Assembly: GCA_903907955.1 (NCBI GenBank)
Contig: CAIVPZ010000041.1
Span: forward strand, 62,001-126,000
DNA: 64,000 nucleotides
Direction: 5' to 3'
DNA from: an uncultured Acetobacteraceae bacterium
Lineage (GTDB): Bacteria; Pseudomonadota; Alphaproteobacteria; Acetobacterales; Acetobacteraceae
Positions 44,861 to 53,455 of the stretch are shown one piece after another (the stretch's first letter is position 1; every line of letters starts with the position of its first letter). The notes under the pieces were generated by a model. That model made no database searches. It saw nothing but the letters and a program-made list of their open reading frames with translations, and was not told the origin of the DNA. A program made the position numbers and the translations under genes.

Positions 44861-46210
44861 TCACTCGGGTGCGAACGGATTCGCCGTTCCGCGGAACTGC
44901 AACCGGATCGGCGTGCCGGGCAGTTTGAAATTGTCGCGCAAACCGTTCACCAGATAGCGGTGATAATCCTCCGGCGTCTGCTCGGCGCGGGTGCCGAAGG
45001 CGATGAAGGTGGGTGGCCGCGCCTTCGCCTGGGTGATGTAGCGCAGCTTCAGCCGCCGGCCGCTGACCAGCGGCGGCTGGTGGCGCTCCAGCGCCCCCTC
45101 GAACCAGCGGTTCAGCGCCCCGGTGGAGATGCGCGTGTTCCACACCACATGCGCCGCCCGCACCGCCGGCAGCAGCTTGTCCAGCCCCTGGCCGGTGATC
45201 GCCGACAGCGTCACCACCGGAATGCCCTTCATCTGGGCGAGGCTGGTTTCCAGCCGGTCCGATATCCCGCGCCGGGCGGCGTTGCGGTCGGCCACCGCGT
45301 CCCATTTGGTCAGCGCCAGCACGCAGGCGCGGCCCTCGCGCTCCACCAGCCGGGCGAGCTGCAGGTCCTGCTCGTGCAGCCCTTCGGTGGCGTCCACCGC
45401 CAGCACCACCACCTCGGCCATCTTCAGCGCCTCGATCGAGGCACTGACCGACATCTTTTCCAGCGCCTGCTCGATGCGCGACCGGCGCCGCATCCCGGCG
45501 GTGTCCACCAGTTCGATCACGGTGCCGTCGGTATCGGTCAGCAGCGCGGCCACCGCATCGCGGGTCAGGCCGGGCTCGGGGCCGGTGATCATCCGTTCCT
45601 CGCCCAGCAGGCGGTTGAGCAGGGTGGACTTGCCCGCGTTCGGCCGGCCGATGATGGCCAGCTTCAGCGGCCGGTCCGGCTCTGAAGCCTCTTCCTCTGC
45701 GGTCTCAGGCAGCCGGTCGGCGATCTCGCGCATCAGGTCGGCGAGACCCTCGCCGTGCTCGGCCGACACCGCCAGCGGCTCGCCCAGGCCCAGCGAATAA
45801 GCCTCAAGCGCCGCATTGGAGCCGCTGCGGCCCTCGGCCTTGTTCACCACCACCAGCACCGGCCGGCCCTGGCGCCGCAGCCAGGCGGCGAAATGCGCAT
45901 CCGCCGGCACGATGCCGTCGCGCGCATCGACCACGAACAGCACCAGGTCGGCCGTCGTGACCGCGCCCTCCGATGAGGCCCGCATGCGCCCGGCCAGCGT
46001 TTCCGGCGCGGCTTCTTCCAGGCCGGCGGTATCCACCAGTGTCACCCGCCGGCCGCGCAGCATCGCCTCGGCCTCCTTGCGGTCGCGCGTCACCCCCGGG
46101 GTATCGGACACCAGCGCCGAACGCCGCCCGGCCAGGCGGTTGAACAGCGTGGACTTGCCCACATTCGGGCGCCCCGCGATGACGACGACAGGAAGCGTGA
46201 GGGTGTTCAG
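44861..46210 (-). CDS. der: GTPase Der (EngA) with a likely CTG start
   Basis: 449 residues with two G domains (GRPNVGKSTLF and GRPNAGKSTLLNR as G1, SDTPGVTRDRKE and ELVDTAGMRRRS, NKAEG and TKWD as G4) and the KH-like end. It is a ribosome-assembly GTPase. The first G1 begins only 12 codons into the protein; no ATG, GTG or TTG lies before it in frame. A CTG at 46210 overlaps the bamB stop (CTGA), exactly where an ATGA junction would be expected, so CTG initiation is inferred. Confidence 0.9.
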   Translation of the reverse strand: MNTLTLPVVVIAGRPNVGKSTLFNRLAGRRSALVSDTPGVTRDRKEAEAMLRGRRVTLVDTAGLEEAAPETLAGRMRASSEGAVTTADLVLFVVDARDGIVPADAHFAAWLRRQGRPVLVVVNKAEGRSGSNAALEAYSLGLGEPLAVSAEHGEGLADLMREIADRLPETAEEEASEPDRPLKLAIIGRPNAGKSTLLNRLLGEERMITGPEPGLTRDAVAALLTDTDGTVIELVDTAGMRRRSRIEQALEKMSVSASIEALKMAEVVVLAVDATEGLHEQDLQLARLVEREGRACVLALTKWDAVADRNAARRGISDRLETSLAQMKGIPVVTLSAITGQGLDKLLPAVRAAHVVWNTRISTGALNRWFEGALERHQPPLVSGRRLKLRYITQAKARPPTFIAFGTRAEQTPEDYHRYLVNGLRDNFKLPGTPIRLQFRGTANPFAPE

Positions 46211-47547
46211 CGGAGTGCCACCATGGTTGCATCGTCGGTGATAACGAAAACCGTCCCGCCCGCCACGCTGGGCGCCACCGAGAGCGCGCCGGACAGAGAT
46301 TGCTGGCCGATGATCTCGCCGGTCGTGGGGTTCACGAACATGGCCACCCCGGTGTTGGACCCCAGGATCAGCCGGTTGCCGGCGAGCACCGGGCCGATCC
46401 AGTGGATCGGGTCCTTCTTCTTTTCCTCGTCCTCGTATTGCGGCAGCTGGGTCACCCAGGCAATCCGGCCGTCAATGCGCGAGAGCGCCGCCACCTGACC
46501 GTCGGTGGCGAGCAGGAACAGCCAGTCGCCGGCCAGCCAGGGGGTGTCGCCGGTGGCGATTTCGCGCTCCCACAGCCGCCGCCCGGTGCGTACGTCCATC
46601 GCGACGGTCTGCCGGCCCAGGCTGCCGGCGTAGACCCGGCCATCCGCCACCACCGGCATGCCGCGCACCGCGGACAGTTCGAGCAGGCTGGTGCGCCCGC
46701 CGGCCGCTGCCAGGCTGTCGCTCCAGACCACGGAGCCGGTGGCGGCACGCAGCGCCACCAGATCACCCGAGCCGAATCCGGCCACCACCAGCCCGGCGGA
46801 ATAGGCCGGCGCGGGCAGGCCGAGCACGCTGGTGTCCGGCGGCGTCGCCTGGTAGCTCCACAGCCGGTGCCCGTCATCGACGGCGAGCGCCTGCATCTGG
46901 TTGTCCAGGGTGAGCACGAAAATGCGTCCCTCGGCAATCGTCGGGGCGGCGCGCACCGGCGTGCCCACCGGCTTGCGCCAGCGGATCGAGCCGGTGGCCG
47001 CTTCCAGCGCCAGCACTTCGGCACGCCCGGTGCCGGCGTACAGCGTATCCCCTTCCACCGCGATGCCGCCGCCCACGTTGGAGCTGCGGTCGTCCTCGGC
47101 CTGGGTATCCAGCCGCCAGATGCGGCCGCCACCGGCGGCGTCGTAGGCGGTCACCACGGCGTCGCTGTCCATGGTGAACACCCGCCCGCCGGCCACCACC
47201 GGCTGGCCGGTGATCTTGCGGCGGTAGCCGCCGCCTTCGCCGATATCGGTGCGCCAGGCGGTGCTCAGCGGCGTCCCCGCCTGCAGGTGCCCCATGGCGT
47301 GCGACGGATTGCCGCCGGCCTGCGGCCAATCGGCGTTGGCCACCGGCTCTGGCAGCACCACCGCCCCGGCGTTGCCGTCCACCGTCAGGCCGCGGCGCGG
47401 GGTCAACACCGCCACCCGCTTGCCGGGCAGCTTCTCCTTGGTGTCGCTGAACCACGAATCGAACATGCTGCAGCCGCCGAGCGCGACCGGCAGCAGCACC
47501 AGCCCCCGGCGCGACAGGCGCCGCGGCTGAACCGGATCGCCGCTCAT
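46207..47547 (-). CDS. bamB: Outer-membrane assembly lipoprotein BamB
   Basis: 446 residues. A twin-Arg-like start leads to lipobox LGGC; PQQ-type beta-propeller blades follow (ADWPQAGGNPSHAMGHL, GRIWRLDTQAED, GSIRWRKPVGTP, GSVVWSDSL, GRRLWEREIATGD, GRIAWVTQLP). It is part of the BAM complex that inserts outer-membrane beta-barrels. yfgM-bamB-der is a conserved order; the ends overlap by 4 bp on both sides. Confidence 0.92.
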   Translation of the reverse strand: MSGDPVQPRRLSRRGLVLLPVALGGCSMFDSWFSDTKEKLPGKRVAVLTPRRGLTVDGNAGAVVLPEPVANADWPQAGGNPSHAMGHLQAGTPLSTAWRTDIGEGGGYRRKITGQPVVAGGRVFTMDSDAVVTAYDAAGGGRIWRLDTQAEDDRSSNVGGGIAVEGDTLYAGTGRAEVLALEAATGSIRWRKPVGTPVRAAPTIAEGRIFVLTLDNQMQALAVDDGHRLWSYQATPPDTSVLGLPAPAYSAGLVVAGFGSGDLVALRAATGSVVWSDSLAAAGGRTSLLELSAVRGMPVVADGRVYAGSLGRQTVAMDVRTGRRLWEREIATGDTPWLAGDWLFLLATDGQVAALSRIDGRIAWVTQLPQYEDEEKKKDPIHWIGPVLAGNRLILGSNTGVAMFVNPTTGEIIGQQSLSGALSVAPSVAGGTVFVITDDATMVALR

Positions 47548-48197
47548 GCGCCCAGCCGTGACAGCAGGCCGTTGGCGCGTGCGCGCACACCGTCCGGCGC
47601 GGTCACATCCTGGCTCAGGCGTTTCAGCGTTTCGCGTGCCGCATCGGTGCGGCCTTGTCGCAGGTCGAGCAGAGCCTGTGCCTCCTCGGCCAGCGCGTGC
47701 CAGGGATTGTCGGGCGCGGCCAGCGGCGCGAGCCGGCTGCGGAGGGCATTGGGTTCGCCGCTGTCGATCTGGTGCAGCACGGATTGCAGCACCGCGGCGT
47801 CGCGCAGCGTGCGGTCGGCCGACGAGTCGCCCGCCACCTGGGTCCAGAGTGCCTCGGCGCCGGCGGTATCGCCGGCATCGGCCTTCAACGCCGCCGCACG
47901 CAGCCGCGCCAGCGTGCGGTAGCCGGGACCGCCGTCATGCGTCACCTGCTCCAGCTCGAGGATGGCGGCGGTGCGCCCGTCACCGGGCGGGCCGGCGGCA
48001 CCGTCGAGCCCGGCCAGGAACAACTGCGCCACGCGGGCGGTTTCCTTCGCCGCATGCGACTTCCAGGCCTGCCAGCCGCCCGCGCCGGCCACCACCAGCA
48101 GCGCGGCGAGCACAATCAGACCGCCATAGCGCTGCAGCGCCTTGCGGGCGCGGTCGGCGCGCAGGTCTTCATCGACCTCGTCGAAGATATCGGGCAC
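47544..48197 (-). CDS. YfgM-like TPR membrane protein (SecYEG-associated)
   Basis: 217 residues: an acidic N-terminus (MPDIFDEVDEDLRADR), one span (YGGLIVLAALLVVAGAGGW) and a periplasmic helical TPR-like domain. It matches the TPR-2-like/YfgM family that links Sec translocation to periplasmic chaperones. It is first in the yfgM-bamB-der operon. Confidence 0.85.
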   Translation of the reverse strand: MPDIFDEVDEDLRADRARKALQRYGGLIVLAALLVVAGAGGWQAWKSHAAKETARVAQLFLAGLDGAAGPPGDGRTAAILELEQVTHDGGPGYRTLARLRAAALKADAGDTAGAEALWTQVAGDSSADRTLRDAAVLQSVLHQIDSGEPNALRSRLAPLAAPDNPWHALAEEAQALLDLRQGRTDAARETLKRLSQDVTAPDGVRARANGLLSRLGA

Positions 48198-48300
48198 GAA
48201 AATTCCTCAAGCAACGGGCGCCGAACCATAGCGGTGGTACCGGCCGGGAGCAAACGCCGCCGCCAACCGATTCTTCACCTGTCCCCGGCAGCCTGGGCGG

Positions 48301-48582
48301 ATGCCCCGCCTGCCGCTCCTGCCAGCGCTCCTCCTGCCAACGCTTCTCCTGTCAGGCTGCGCCGCCGGCACCACCTGCTCGGTGGTGCGGCTGGCGCAGG
48401 GCTTGCACGCCTGCACGCTGGAGGAACCGCCGCCGCCCCCGCCACAGTTCTGCACCCGCAGCCTCGGCACGGTGGATTGCTGGTCGAACCCCGATGCCCT
48501 GAACGGCCCGCCCGCGCGCGGCGTCGCCGACGGGCCGCGCACGCTTACCCCGGCGCAGGAGTACGACCGCACCGGGCGCTGA
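48301..48582 (+). CDS. Small proline-rich lipoprotein
   Basis: 93 residues with a lipoprotein signal (LLLPTLLLSGCAAG; lipobox LSGC). The mature part has four cysteines (TTCSVV, HACTLEE, FCTRSL, VDCWS), a PPPPPP run and a final DRTGR. Family unknown. It converges on pyrC. Confidence 0.75.
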   Translation: MPRLPLLPALLLPTLLLSGCAAGTTCSVVRLAQGLHACTLEEPPPPPPQFCTRSLGTVDCWSNPDALNGPPARGVADGPRTLTPAQEYDRTGR

Positions 48583-48596
48583 TCGGCCCGCCCTTG

Positions 48597-49931
48597 TCAC
48601 CCCAGGAATCGCACCAGCCGGCCACGCGGCGCCCCCAGCACCTCGTCCTCGCGCATCACCGGCTGGCCGCGGATGATGGTCGCCACCGGCCAGCCGGTCA
48701 CCGCCATCCCGGCGAACGGGGTCCAGCCGCACGGGCTGACGATCCATTTTTCCTCGATTCGTCGCCGCCGCCGCATGTCCACCAGGGTGAAATCGGCATC
48801 GTAGCCGGCCGCCAGCCGCCCCTTGCCGGCCACGCCGTAGACCCGCGCCGGGCCGGCACACATCAGATCGACCATGCGCGCCAGCGACAGCCGGCCAGCA
48901 TTCACATGGTCCAGCATCACCGGAACCAGCGTCTGCACGCCGGTCAGCCCCGAATGGCAGTCCGGCCAGGGCTTTTCCTTCGCCGCCCGCGCGTGCGGCG
49001 CGTGGTCGGAGCCGATGGTATCCACCGTGCCGTCGCGCACCGCCGCCCAGGCGGCCTGCCGGTGGGCTTCGCCGCGGATCGGCGGATTCATCACCCCGTA
49101 GCCGCCGAGCCGGTCGTAGCAGTCCGGCGCCACCTGGGTGAGGTGGTTCACCAGCACCTCGCAGGTGGCGATTTCGCGGCAATCCTTGAGATATTCGAGT
49201 TCCTGCGCGGTTGAGACGTGCAGGATATGCGCCGCCCGCCCGGTCCGCCGCGCCAGCGCCATCAGCCGGCTTGTGCCCAGGAAGGCGCATTCCTCGTCGC
49301 GCCATTCCATGTGGCTGGCATAGGGATCGCCGCAGTGGAACCGGCTTCTGCGTTCCTGCAGGCGGTATTCGTCCTCGCTGTGGAAGGCGATGCGGCGATG
49401 GCCGTTGCGCATCACCTGCTCGATGCTGGCATCGTCCTCCACCAGCAGGTCGCCGGTGGAGGAGCCGGCGAACACCTTGATGGCGCACACGCCGCGCCCG
49501 GTTTCCAGGCTGGCGAGGTCGGGGATGTTGGCCTTGGTGGCGCCGACATAAAAGCCGACGTCGCACCAGGCGACGCGCTCGGCATAGCTCTGTTTGGTGG
49601 CGAGGGTGGCGGCATCGACCAGCGGCGGTCGGGTGTTCGGCATGTCGAACACGGCGGTGATGCCGCCGAGCACCGCCGCCCTGGTGCCGGTGGGCATGCT
49701 TTCGACCGCGGCACTGGCCGCGTCGCCGGCGTCGCGCAGGTGGACATGCGGGTCGATCAGGCCGGGCAGGACGTGCAGGCCGGTGGCGTCGATGCTTTCC
49801 GTCGCTTCCGCCGCGCTGCCGACGCCGAGGGTGGCGATGCGGCCCTGGCGGACACCCACGCTGGTCTGCTCGATGCCCCAGGGCAGGACACAGGTGCCGT
49901 TGCGGATGATCAGGTCGTAGGGGGCGGGCAT
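48597..49931 (-). CDS. pyrC: Dihydroorotase (class I, PyrC/AllB-like amidohydrolase)
   Basis: 444 residues. Metal-binding DPHVHLRDAG, the carbamylated Lys in CAIKVFAGSSTG, HILHVSTAQE and the C-terminal GSDHAPHARA make it a class I dihydroorotase. ATG 49931 gives the normal length; an upstream in-frame ATG (50039) would add 36 residues with no family features. No pyrB is adjacent. Confidence 0.9.
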   Translation of the reverse strand: MPAPYDLIIRNGTCVLPWGIEQTSVGVRQGRIATLGVGSAAEATESIDATGLHVLPGLIDPHVHLRDAGDAASAAVESMPTGTRAAVLGGITAVFDMPNTRPPLVDAATLATKQSYAERVAWCDVGFYVGATKANIPDLASLETGRGVCAIKVFAGSSTGDLLVEDDASIEQVMRNGHRRIAFHSEDEYRLQERRSRFHCGDPYASHMEWRDEECAFLGTSRLMALARRTGRAAHILHVSTAQELEYLKDCREIATCEVLVNHLTQVAPDCYDRLGGYGVMNPPIRGEAHRQAAWAAVRDGTVDTIGSDHAPHARAAKEKPWPDCHSGLTGVQTLVPVMLDHVNAGRLSLARMVDLMCAGPARVYGVAGKGRLAAGYDADFTLVDMRRRRRIEEKWIVSPCGWTPFAGMAVTGWPVATIIRGQPVMREDEVLGAPRGRLVRFLG

Positions 49932-50031
49932 GACGGGGGCGGGCTTTCTCGCGTTGCCCGCCAACCTTGTCTGTTCCCTGACGGCATCGCAAGCTTTGAC
50001 GTTGTTGGCAGGTGTTGGGGCCGCACGGCGA

Positions 50032-50202
50032 TCAGCCATGGATCCCCGCGATGAAAGTGCCGGGTGTCAGCAGCGTTGGCATCAGCAGGCCGGTCGCATT
50101 GTCGTTCGCCACGCCGCGCAATTCGGGCGGCAGGGCGACCAACAGGGCGGCAAGGACAGCGACCCGGCAGCAGTCGCAAAACCACAAGGCGGGTGCGTTC
50201 AT
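50032..50202 (-). CDS. Possible 56-residue hydrophobic peptide
   Basis: MNAPALWFCDCCRVAVLAAL at the start has a CDCC motif followed by a hydrophobic segment and a short mature-like part ending FIAGIHG. The stop lies just inside the frame-open region before pyrC. There is no clear ribosome-binding site, and no family is recognised. It may be chance. Confidence 0.25.
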   Translation of the reverse strand: MNAPALWFCDCCRVAVLAALLVALPPELRGVANDNATGLLMPTLLTPGTFIAGIHG

Positions 50203-50288
50203 GCGCGAACGTGGCAGTTGACCTTGAGTGCGGCGCGGTCGTCGCGCAGCGGCACCTCGGTCAGCCAGCGGAACCGGTGGGGGCGGCT

Positions 50289-50317
50289 TGCGGGCATTCG
50301 TTTTTTCAAACTCTCAG
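50289..50317 (-). repeat. Repeat R2, decayed half copy
   Basis: Reads TGAGAGTTTG, then a poly-A tract and ATGCCCGC, on the minus strand: the outer left arm of R2 with the middle altered and the other arm missing. As in the full copies, its TGA is the stop of the upstream gene, here the papain-like protease. Confidence 0.65.
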
Positions 50318-51339
50318 GGCACGTCGCGTGGCCGGCCCCTCAGACGATCGCGGATGTCTTTTCCGGCATCGGCGATGTCCTTTACCAAACTGCCGCGGAT
50401 TTCCTCCCGCATACGCGCCGCCATTCCCGCCACCGTGCCTTCGACCGCCGGCCGCCCGGGCCGGACGACCTGGAATGCGCCGTCGGCGTCGAGCTTGCCG
50501 AGTATCCAGAAGTCGTCCGGTCGCGTATTCTCCTCGACAGCCCGGAACGGGATGCGGCAGTAGCCCTGGTTACCCCAGCCCGTCCCCCAGCTGTTGCGAA
50601 GGAGATAGGTCTCCTCGTCCTGGTCGTACCCCACCATCAGCATGGCATGGCCACCCTGCGTTGCGGCCTGGGCGCGTTCCTCGGAGGTGGGGACCGGGAT
50701 CAGGCCGGTGTCGCCGGCTTCCTGGAAACAGCGCATGGGCAACGAGATGCCGAACACCACGGGATAACCATGGGCGAGCGCGCCGAGCGTGCCGGTGCCG
50801 CGTTCCACCCGGGCATATTCAGGCGCCTGCCGGCGCAGCGCCTCGGCAAAAATGTCGGGTGGCGGCTCGGCGGCGAAGAGGTTCACATCGTACGGCCAGC
50901 GCTGCTCCTCCGGCGCGCCATAGGCCAGCAGCGCGGCCATTGCCTCGGCGATCTGCGCCCCCGAATCCTGCGGAACGCGGCCGGCCATGCGCCGCGCGTT
51001 GAAATAGACGAACATGCGGCTGAGGGGCACCTGCGGCCGGTGCGCTGTCTTCTCGTGATATTCGAGCGCGCCGCACGCCGCATTCGCCGTGCAGCTGCCG
51101 ATCTGTCCCTGGTCCTCGATCGGCGAGCAGTCGGCGCGAAGGTCAACCTTGCGCGGCAACCCCGAGGCGCGCGGTGTCGCGCGGTAGCTCCTGGGCGAGG
51201 GATCGCCGAACAGGCAGCCGTTCAGCCGCCGGCCCCCCACGGGTGCGCCGCCGGTATGGATCGCATACACCGCTTCCCCGCAGCCCGGGCAATGGGCCGC
51301 ACCAGCCGGAACCGACATGCCGCAGCGATAGCATCGCAT
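50314..51339 (-). CDS. Papain-like (C1) cysteine protease with N-terminal zinc ribbon
   Basis: 341 residues. A zinc ribbon opens the protein (CYRCG then CPGCG). A C1A-type domain follows: the catalytic Cys in EDQGQIGSCTANA, His in GGHAMLMVGYD, Asn in NSWGTGWGNQGYC. There is no signal peptide. The C-terminal 50 residues are helical and charged. It is the distal gene of a minus-strand run of zinc-ribbon proteins, separated from the kinase by repeat R3. Substrate unknown; processing of a partner in the cluster is an inference. Confidence 0.85.
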   Translation of the reverse strand: MRCYRCGMSVPAGAAHCPGCGEAVYAIHTGGAPVGGRRLNGCLFGDPSPRSYRATPRASGLPRKVDLRADCSPIEDQGQIGSCTANAACGALEYHEKTAHRPQVPLSRMFVYFNARRMAGRVPQDSGAQIAEAMAALLAYGAPEEQRWPYDVNLFAAEPPPDIFAEALRRQAPEYARVERGTGTLGALAHGYPVVFGISLPMRCFQEAGDTGLIPVPTSEERAQAATQGGHAMLMVGYDQDEETYLLRNSWGTGWGNQGYCRIPFRAVEENTRPDDFWILGKLDADGAFQVVRPGRPAVEGTVAGMAARMREEIRGSLVKDIADAGKDIRDRLRGRPRDVP

Positions 51340-51377
51340 CACGAGCTTCCTTTCAGCGACCACCTGCGCATTTGCCT

Positions 51378-51480
51378 AGAGCAACATCGGCCAGACCGGC
51401 GACAGCCGGCCGATAAAGTTGCTCGCCAACACAAAGAGCTAGAGCACGCTGACCGTTTACGGTCAGCCCGAAATCGCTCT
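51378..51480. repeat. Dispersed repeat R3, copy 2 (103 bp)
   Basis: Inverted relative to the copy at 13961: it starts AGAGCAACATCGGCC and ends AAATCGCTCT. It sits in the 160-bp gap between the papain-like protease and the kinase-rhodanese gene, next to CTAG at its left end. It may act as a transcript terminator or have split a formerly tighter operon. Confidence 0.88.
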
Positions 51481-51499
51481 GGCGTGACAACGGCAGTCC

Positions 51500-53413
51500 T
51501 CACCAGCCTTGCGTCATCATCCGTCCGATATGCCACGCGGCCATACCGCCACGGTACCAATACACGTTGGTGTACCCAAGCCGGATCAGCCGCAGCGCCA
51601 CGTTGTAGGACATCCAGCAGGTCGGCCCGGCGCAATAGGTTACCAGCGGCATGCGGTGATTGTTGCCGGTCGCCATGGCCATCGTCTGACTGAGCTGGAA
51701 CTGGACCGGGTCGTCGAACGACATGCCGAACGCGGCCCAGGACAGCGGCAGCGCCCCCGGCAGCCGTTCATTGCCGCCCCAGGAGTCGAGGATAAGCGGC
51801 TTCACCGAGGACGGGCTGTTCAGCACGGAAACCAGGTGCAGGGTATCGACCACCCGCCCGCCGGGGATCGTGGTGGGCGTCGGTCCTTCCGGGTTGTCCA
51901 GGCGCAGCAGCGATGTCGGCGGCACCCCGAAATCCTCGTGCTCCAACGGCCCGGCGGCCAGCAGCGCCGAGCGGTCGATGTTCGACGGCAACGGCGCATC
52001 TTCCTGGCTCGCCGGCCGCCGCGGGGGCACGGCCGCCTCCGGCAGCTTTGTTGCCGGATGCGACGCCGGTGGTTCGGCGGGCGGCAGAACCGGGGCCGGG
52101 GGCGCCGCCGGCTGGATGGCGGGTTGCAGGAATGGGGCGGGAAAACCGGGCTGATCGGCGTTTTCCGCATCCATCAGCTTGCCGATGACGCCGAGCGCCA
52201 GCACGCCCAGCGCGACCATGACCCATTTCCTGCGTTTCCGGCCGGTGGGCACGGGCGGCGCCGATGGCGATTCCGCCGGCCCGGTGCGCCAGCGTCGCCA
52301 CGCCTTCAGGAACGGGTCGTGCGCGACCAGGGCGCCATGATAGTCCTTCAGGTCGCCGACGAACGACCCCGAATGCACCGCCGCATCGCCCGCCTTCGGC
52401 CCGGCCGCCGCCGGCGCGGCCGGAACCGCCATTGCCGCGGCGAGTGCGGCGCGGAACTCCGCGGCGGAGGCGAAGCGGTCGCGCGCCCGCACGCGCAGCC
52501 CGCGCTCGATCACCGCATCAAGCGCCGCCGGCACATCCGTGCGGGACTTGCTGGGCGCTTCCCAGACCCCTTGCGGCGGGGTTTCCATCAGCAGTTCGAA
52601 CAGCATCGCCGCGACGGAATAGAGGTCCGCCGGCGGTCCAACCGTATCGGGCGCGGTGCGTTGCTCGGGGGGCATGTAAAGGAGCGTGCCAAGAATGCCT
52701 GAACCGCCCGAGCCGGTCCGCGGCGTGTCGCTCTGGACCGCCTTGGCGATGCCGAAATCGAGGATCTTCAGCCGGCAGTCGCCCTCCAGCGGGTCGCCCA
52801 GCATGATGATGTTTTCAGGCTTCAGATCGCGATGGACCACGCCCATGCGATGCGCCTCCGCCAGCCCGGCAAGGATTTCATCGACGATGCCGACGGCGGT
52901 CCTGACCGGCACCTCGCGGCTGGCGCGCAAGGCGCCGGCGATGACGCTGCGCAAGGTGCGCCCCTGCACGTATTCCATTGCCAGGAACGGCTGGCCGCCG
53001 GCCTGGGCGATGTCATACACGGCGACGATGTTCGGATGGCGGATCTGCCGCGCGGTCGCCCCCTCCGCCACCAGGCGCTTCATCGCCTCGGGGCCGGAGA
53101 TCGGATGCGGGTGCAGCAGCTTCAGCGCGACATCTTCGCCGGTATTGCGATCGTTGGCGACATACACCACCCCCATGCCGCCGGCGCCGATCCGGCGGGT
53201 GATGACGTAGCGCTCGGCGAACACCGAGCCGGGATCGAGCGTTGCCGCGGCAGGATTATCGAGCAGCCCGGTCGGCACCATGGTGGCGAGATCGCTGACC
53301 GTCCGCATGCCCGGCAGCTCGGGTGCCGCGGCCGCCGGCTGCACCCGGGTTCCGCAGTTGCCGCAGAACACCGCATCCGCCGGCAGGGATGTCTTGCAGT
53401 TCGCGCATTCCAT
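51500..53413 (-). CDS. Zinc-ribbon Ser/Thr kinase fused to a rhodanese of the CxxxxCW type
   Basis: 637 residues. Zinc ribbon C3, C6, C17, C20. Kinase about 68-330: GAGGMG loop at 76-81, VALK with Lys98, HRDLKPEN with Asp196, DFG at 219-221. A Pro/Ala linker and one membrane span (about 397-413) follow, then a Pro-rich stalk and, from about residue 500, a rhodanese domain whose loop is TYCAGPTCWMSYN (C594, C599). The rhodanese would face the periplasm. The motif resembles the CXXCW proteins of PQQ-linked catabolism. The fusion would link an outside thiol or sulfur signal to inside phosphorylation. Confidence 0.88.
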   Translation of the reverse strand: MECANCKTSLPADAVFCGNCGTRVQPAAAAPELPGMRTVSDLATMVPTGLLDNPAAATLDPGSVFAERYVITRRIGAGGMGVVYVANDRNTGEDVALKLLHPHPISGPEAMKRLVAEGATARQIRHPNIVAVYDIAQAGGQPFLAMEYVQGRTLRSVIAGALRASREVPVRTAVGIVDEILAGLAEAHRMGVVHRDLKPENIIMLGDPLEGDCRLKILDFGIAKAVQSDTPRTGSGGSGILGTLLYMPPEQRTAPDTVGPPADLYSVAAMLFELLMETPPQGVWEAPSKSRTDVPAALDAVIERGLRVRARDRFASAAEFRAALAAAMAVPAAPAAAGPKAGDAAVHSGSFVGDLKDYHGALVAHDPFLKAWRRWRTGPAESPSAPPVPTGRKRRKWVMVALGVLALGVIGKLMDAENADQPGFPAPFLQPAIQPAAPPAPVLPPAEPPASHPATKLPEAAVPPRRPASQEDAPLPSNIDRSALLAAGPLEHEDFGVPPTSLLRLDNPEGPTPTTIPGGRVVDTLHLVSVLNSPSSVKPLILDSWGGNERLPGALPLSWAAFGMSFDDPVQFQLSQTMAMATGNNHRMPLVTYCAGPTCWMSYNVALRLIRLGYTNVYWYRGGMAAWHIGRMMTQGW

Positions 53414-53455
53414 CGGCTCAAGCCTCCATTGCCGCGTGCCCGTCGCGCGCCCGGC

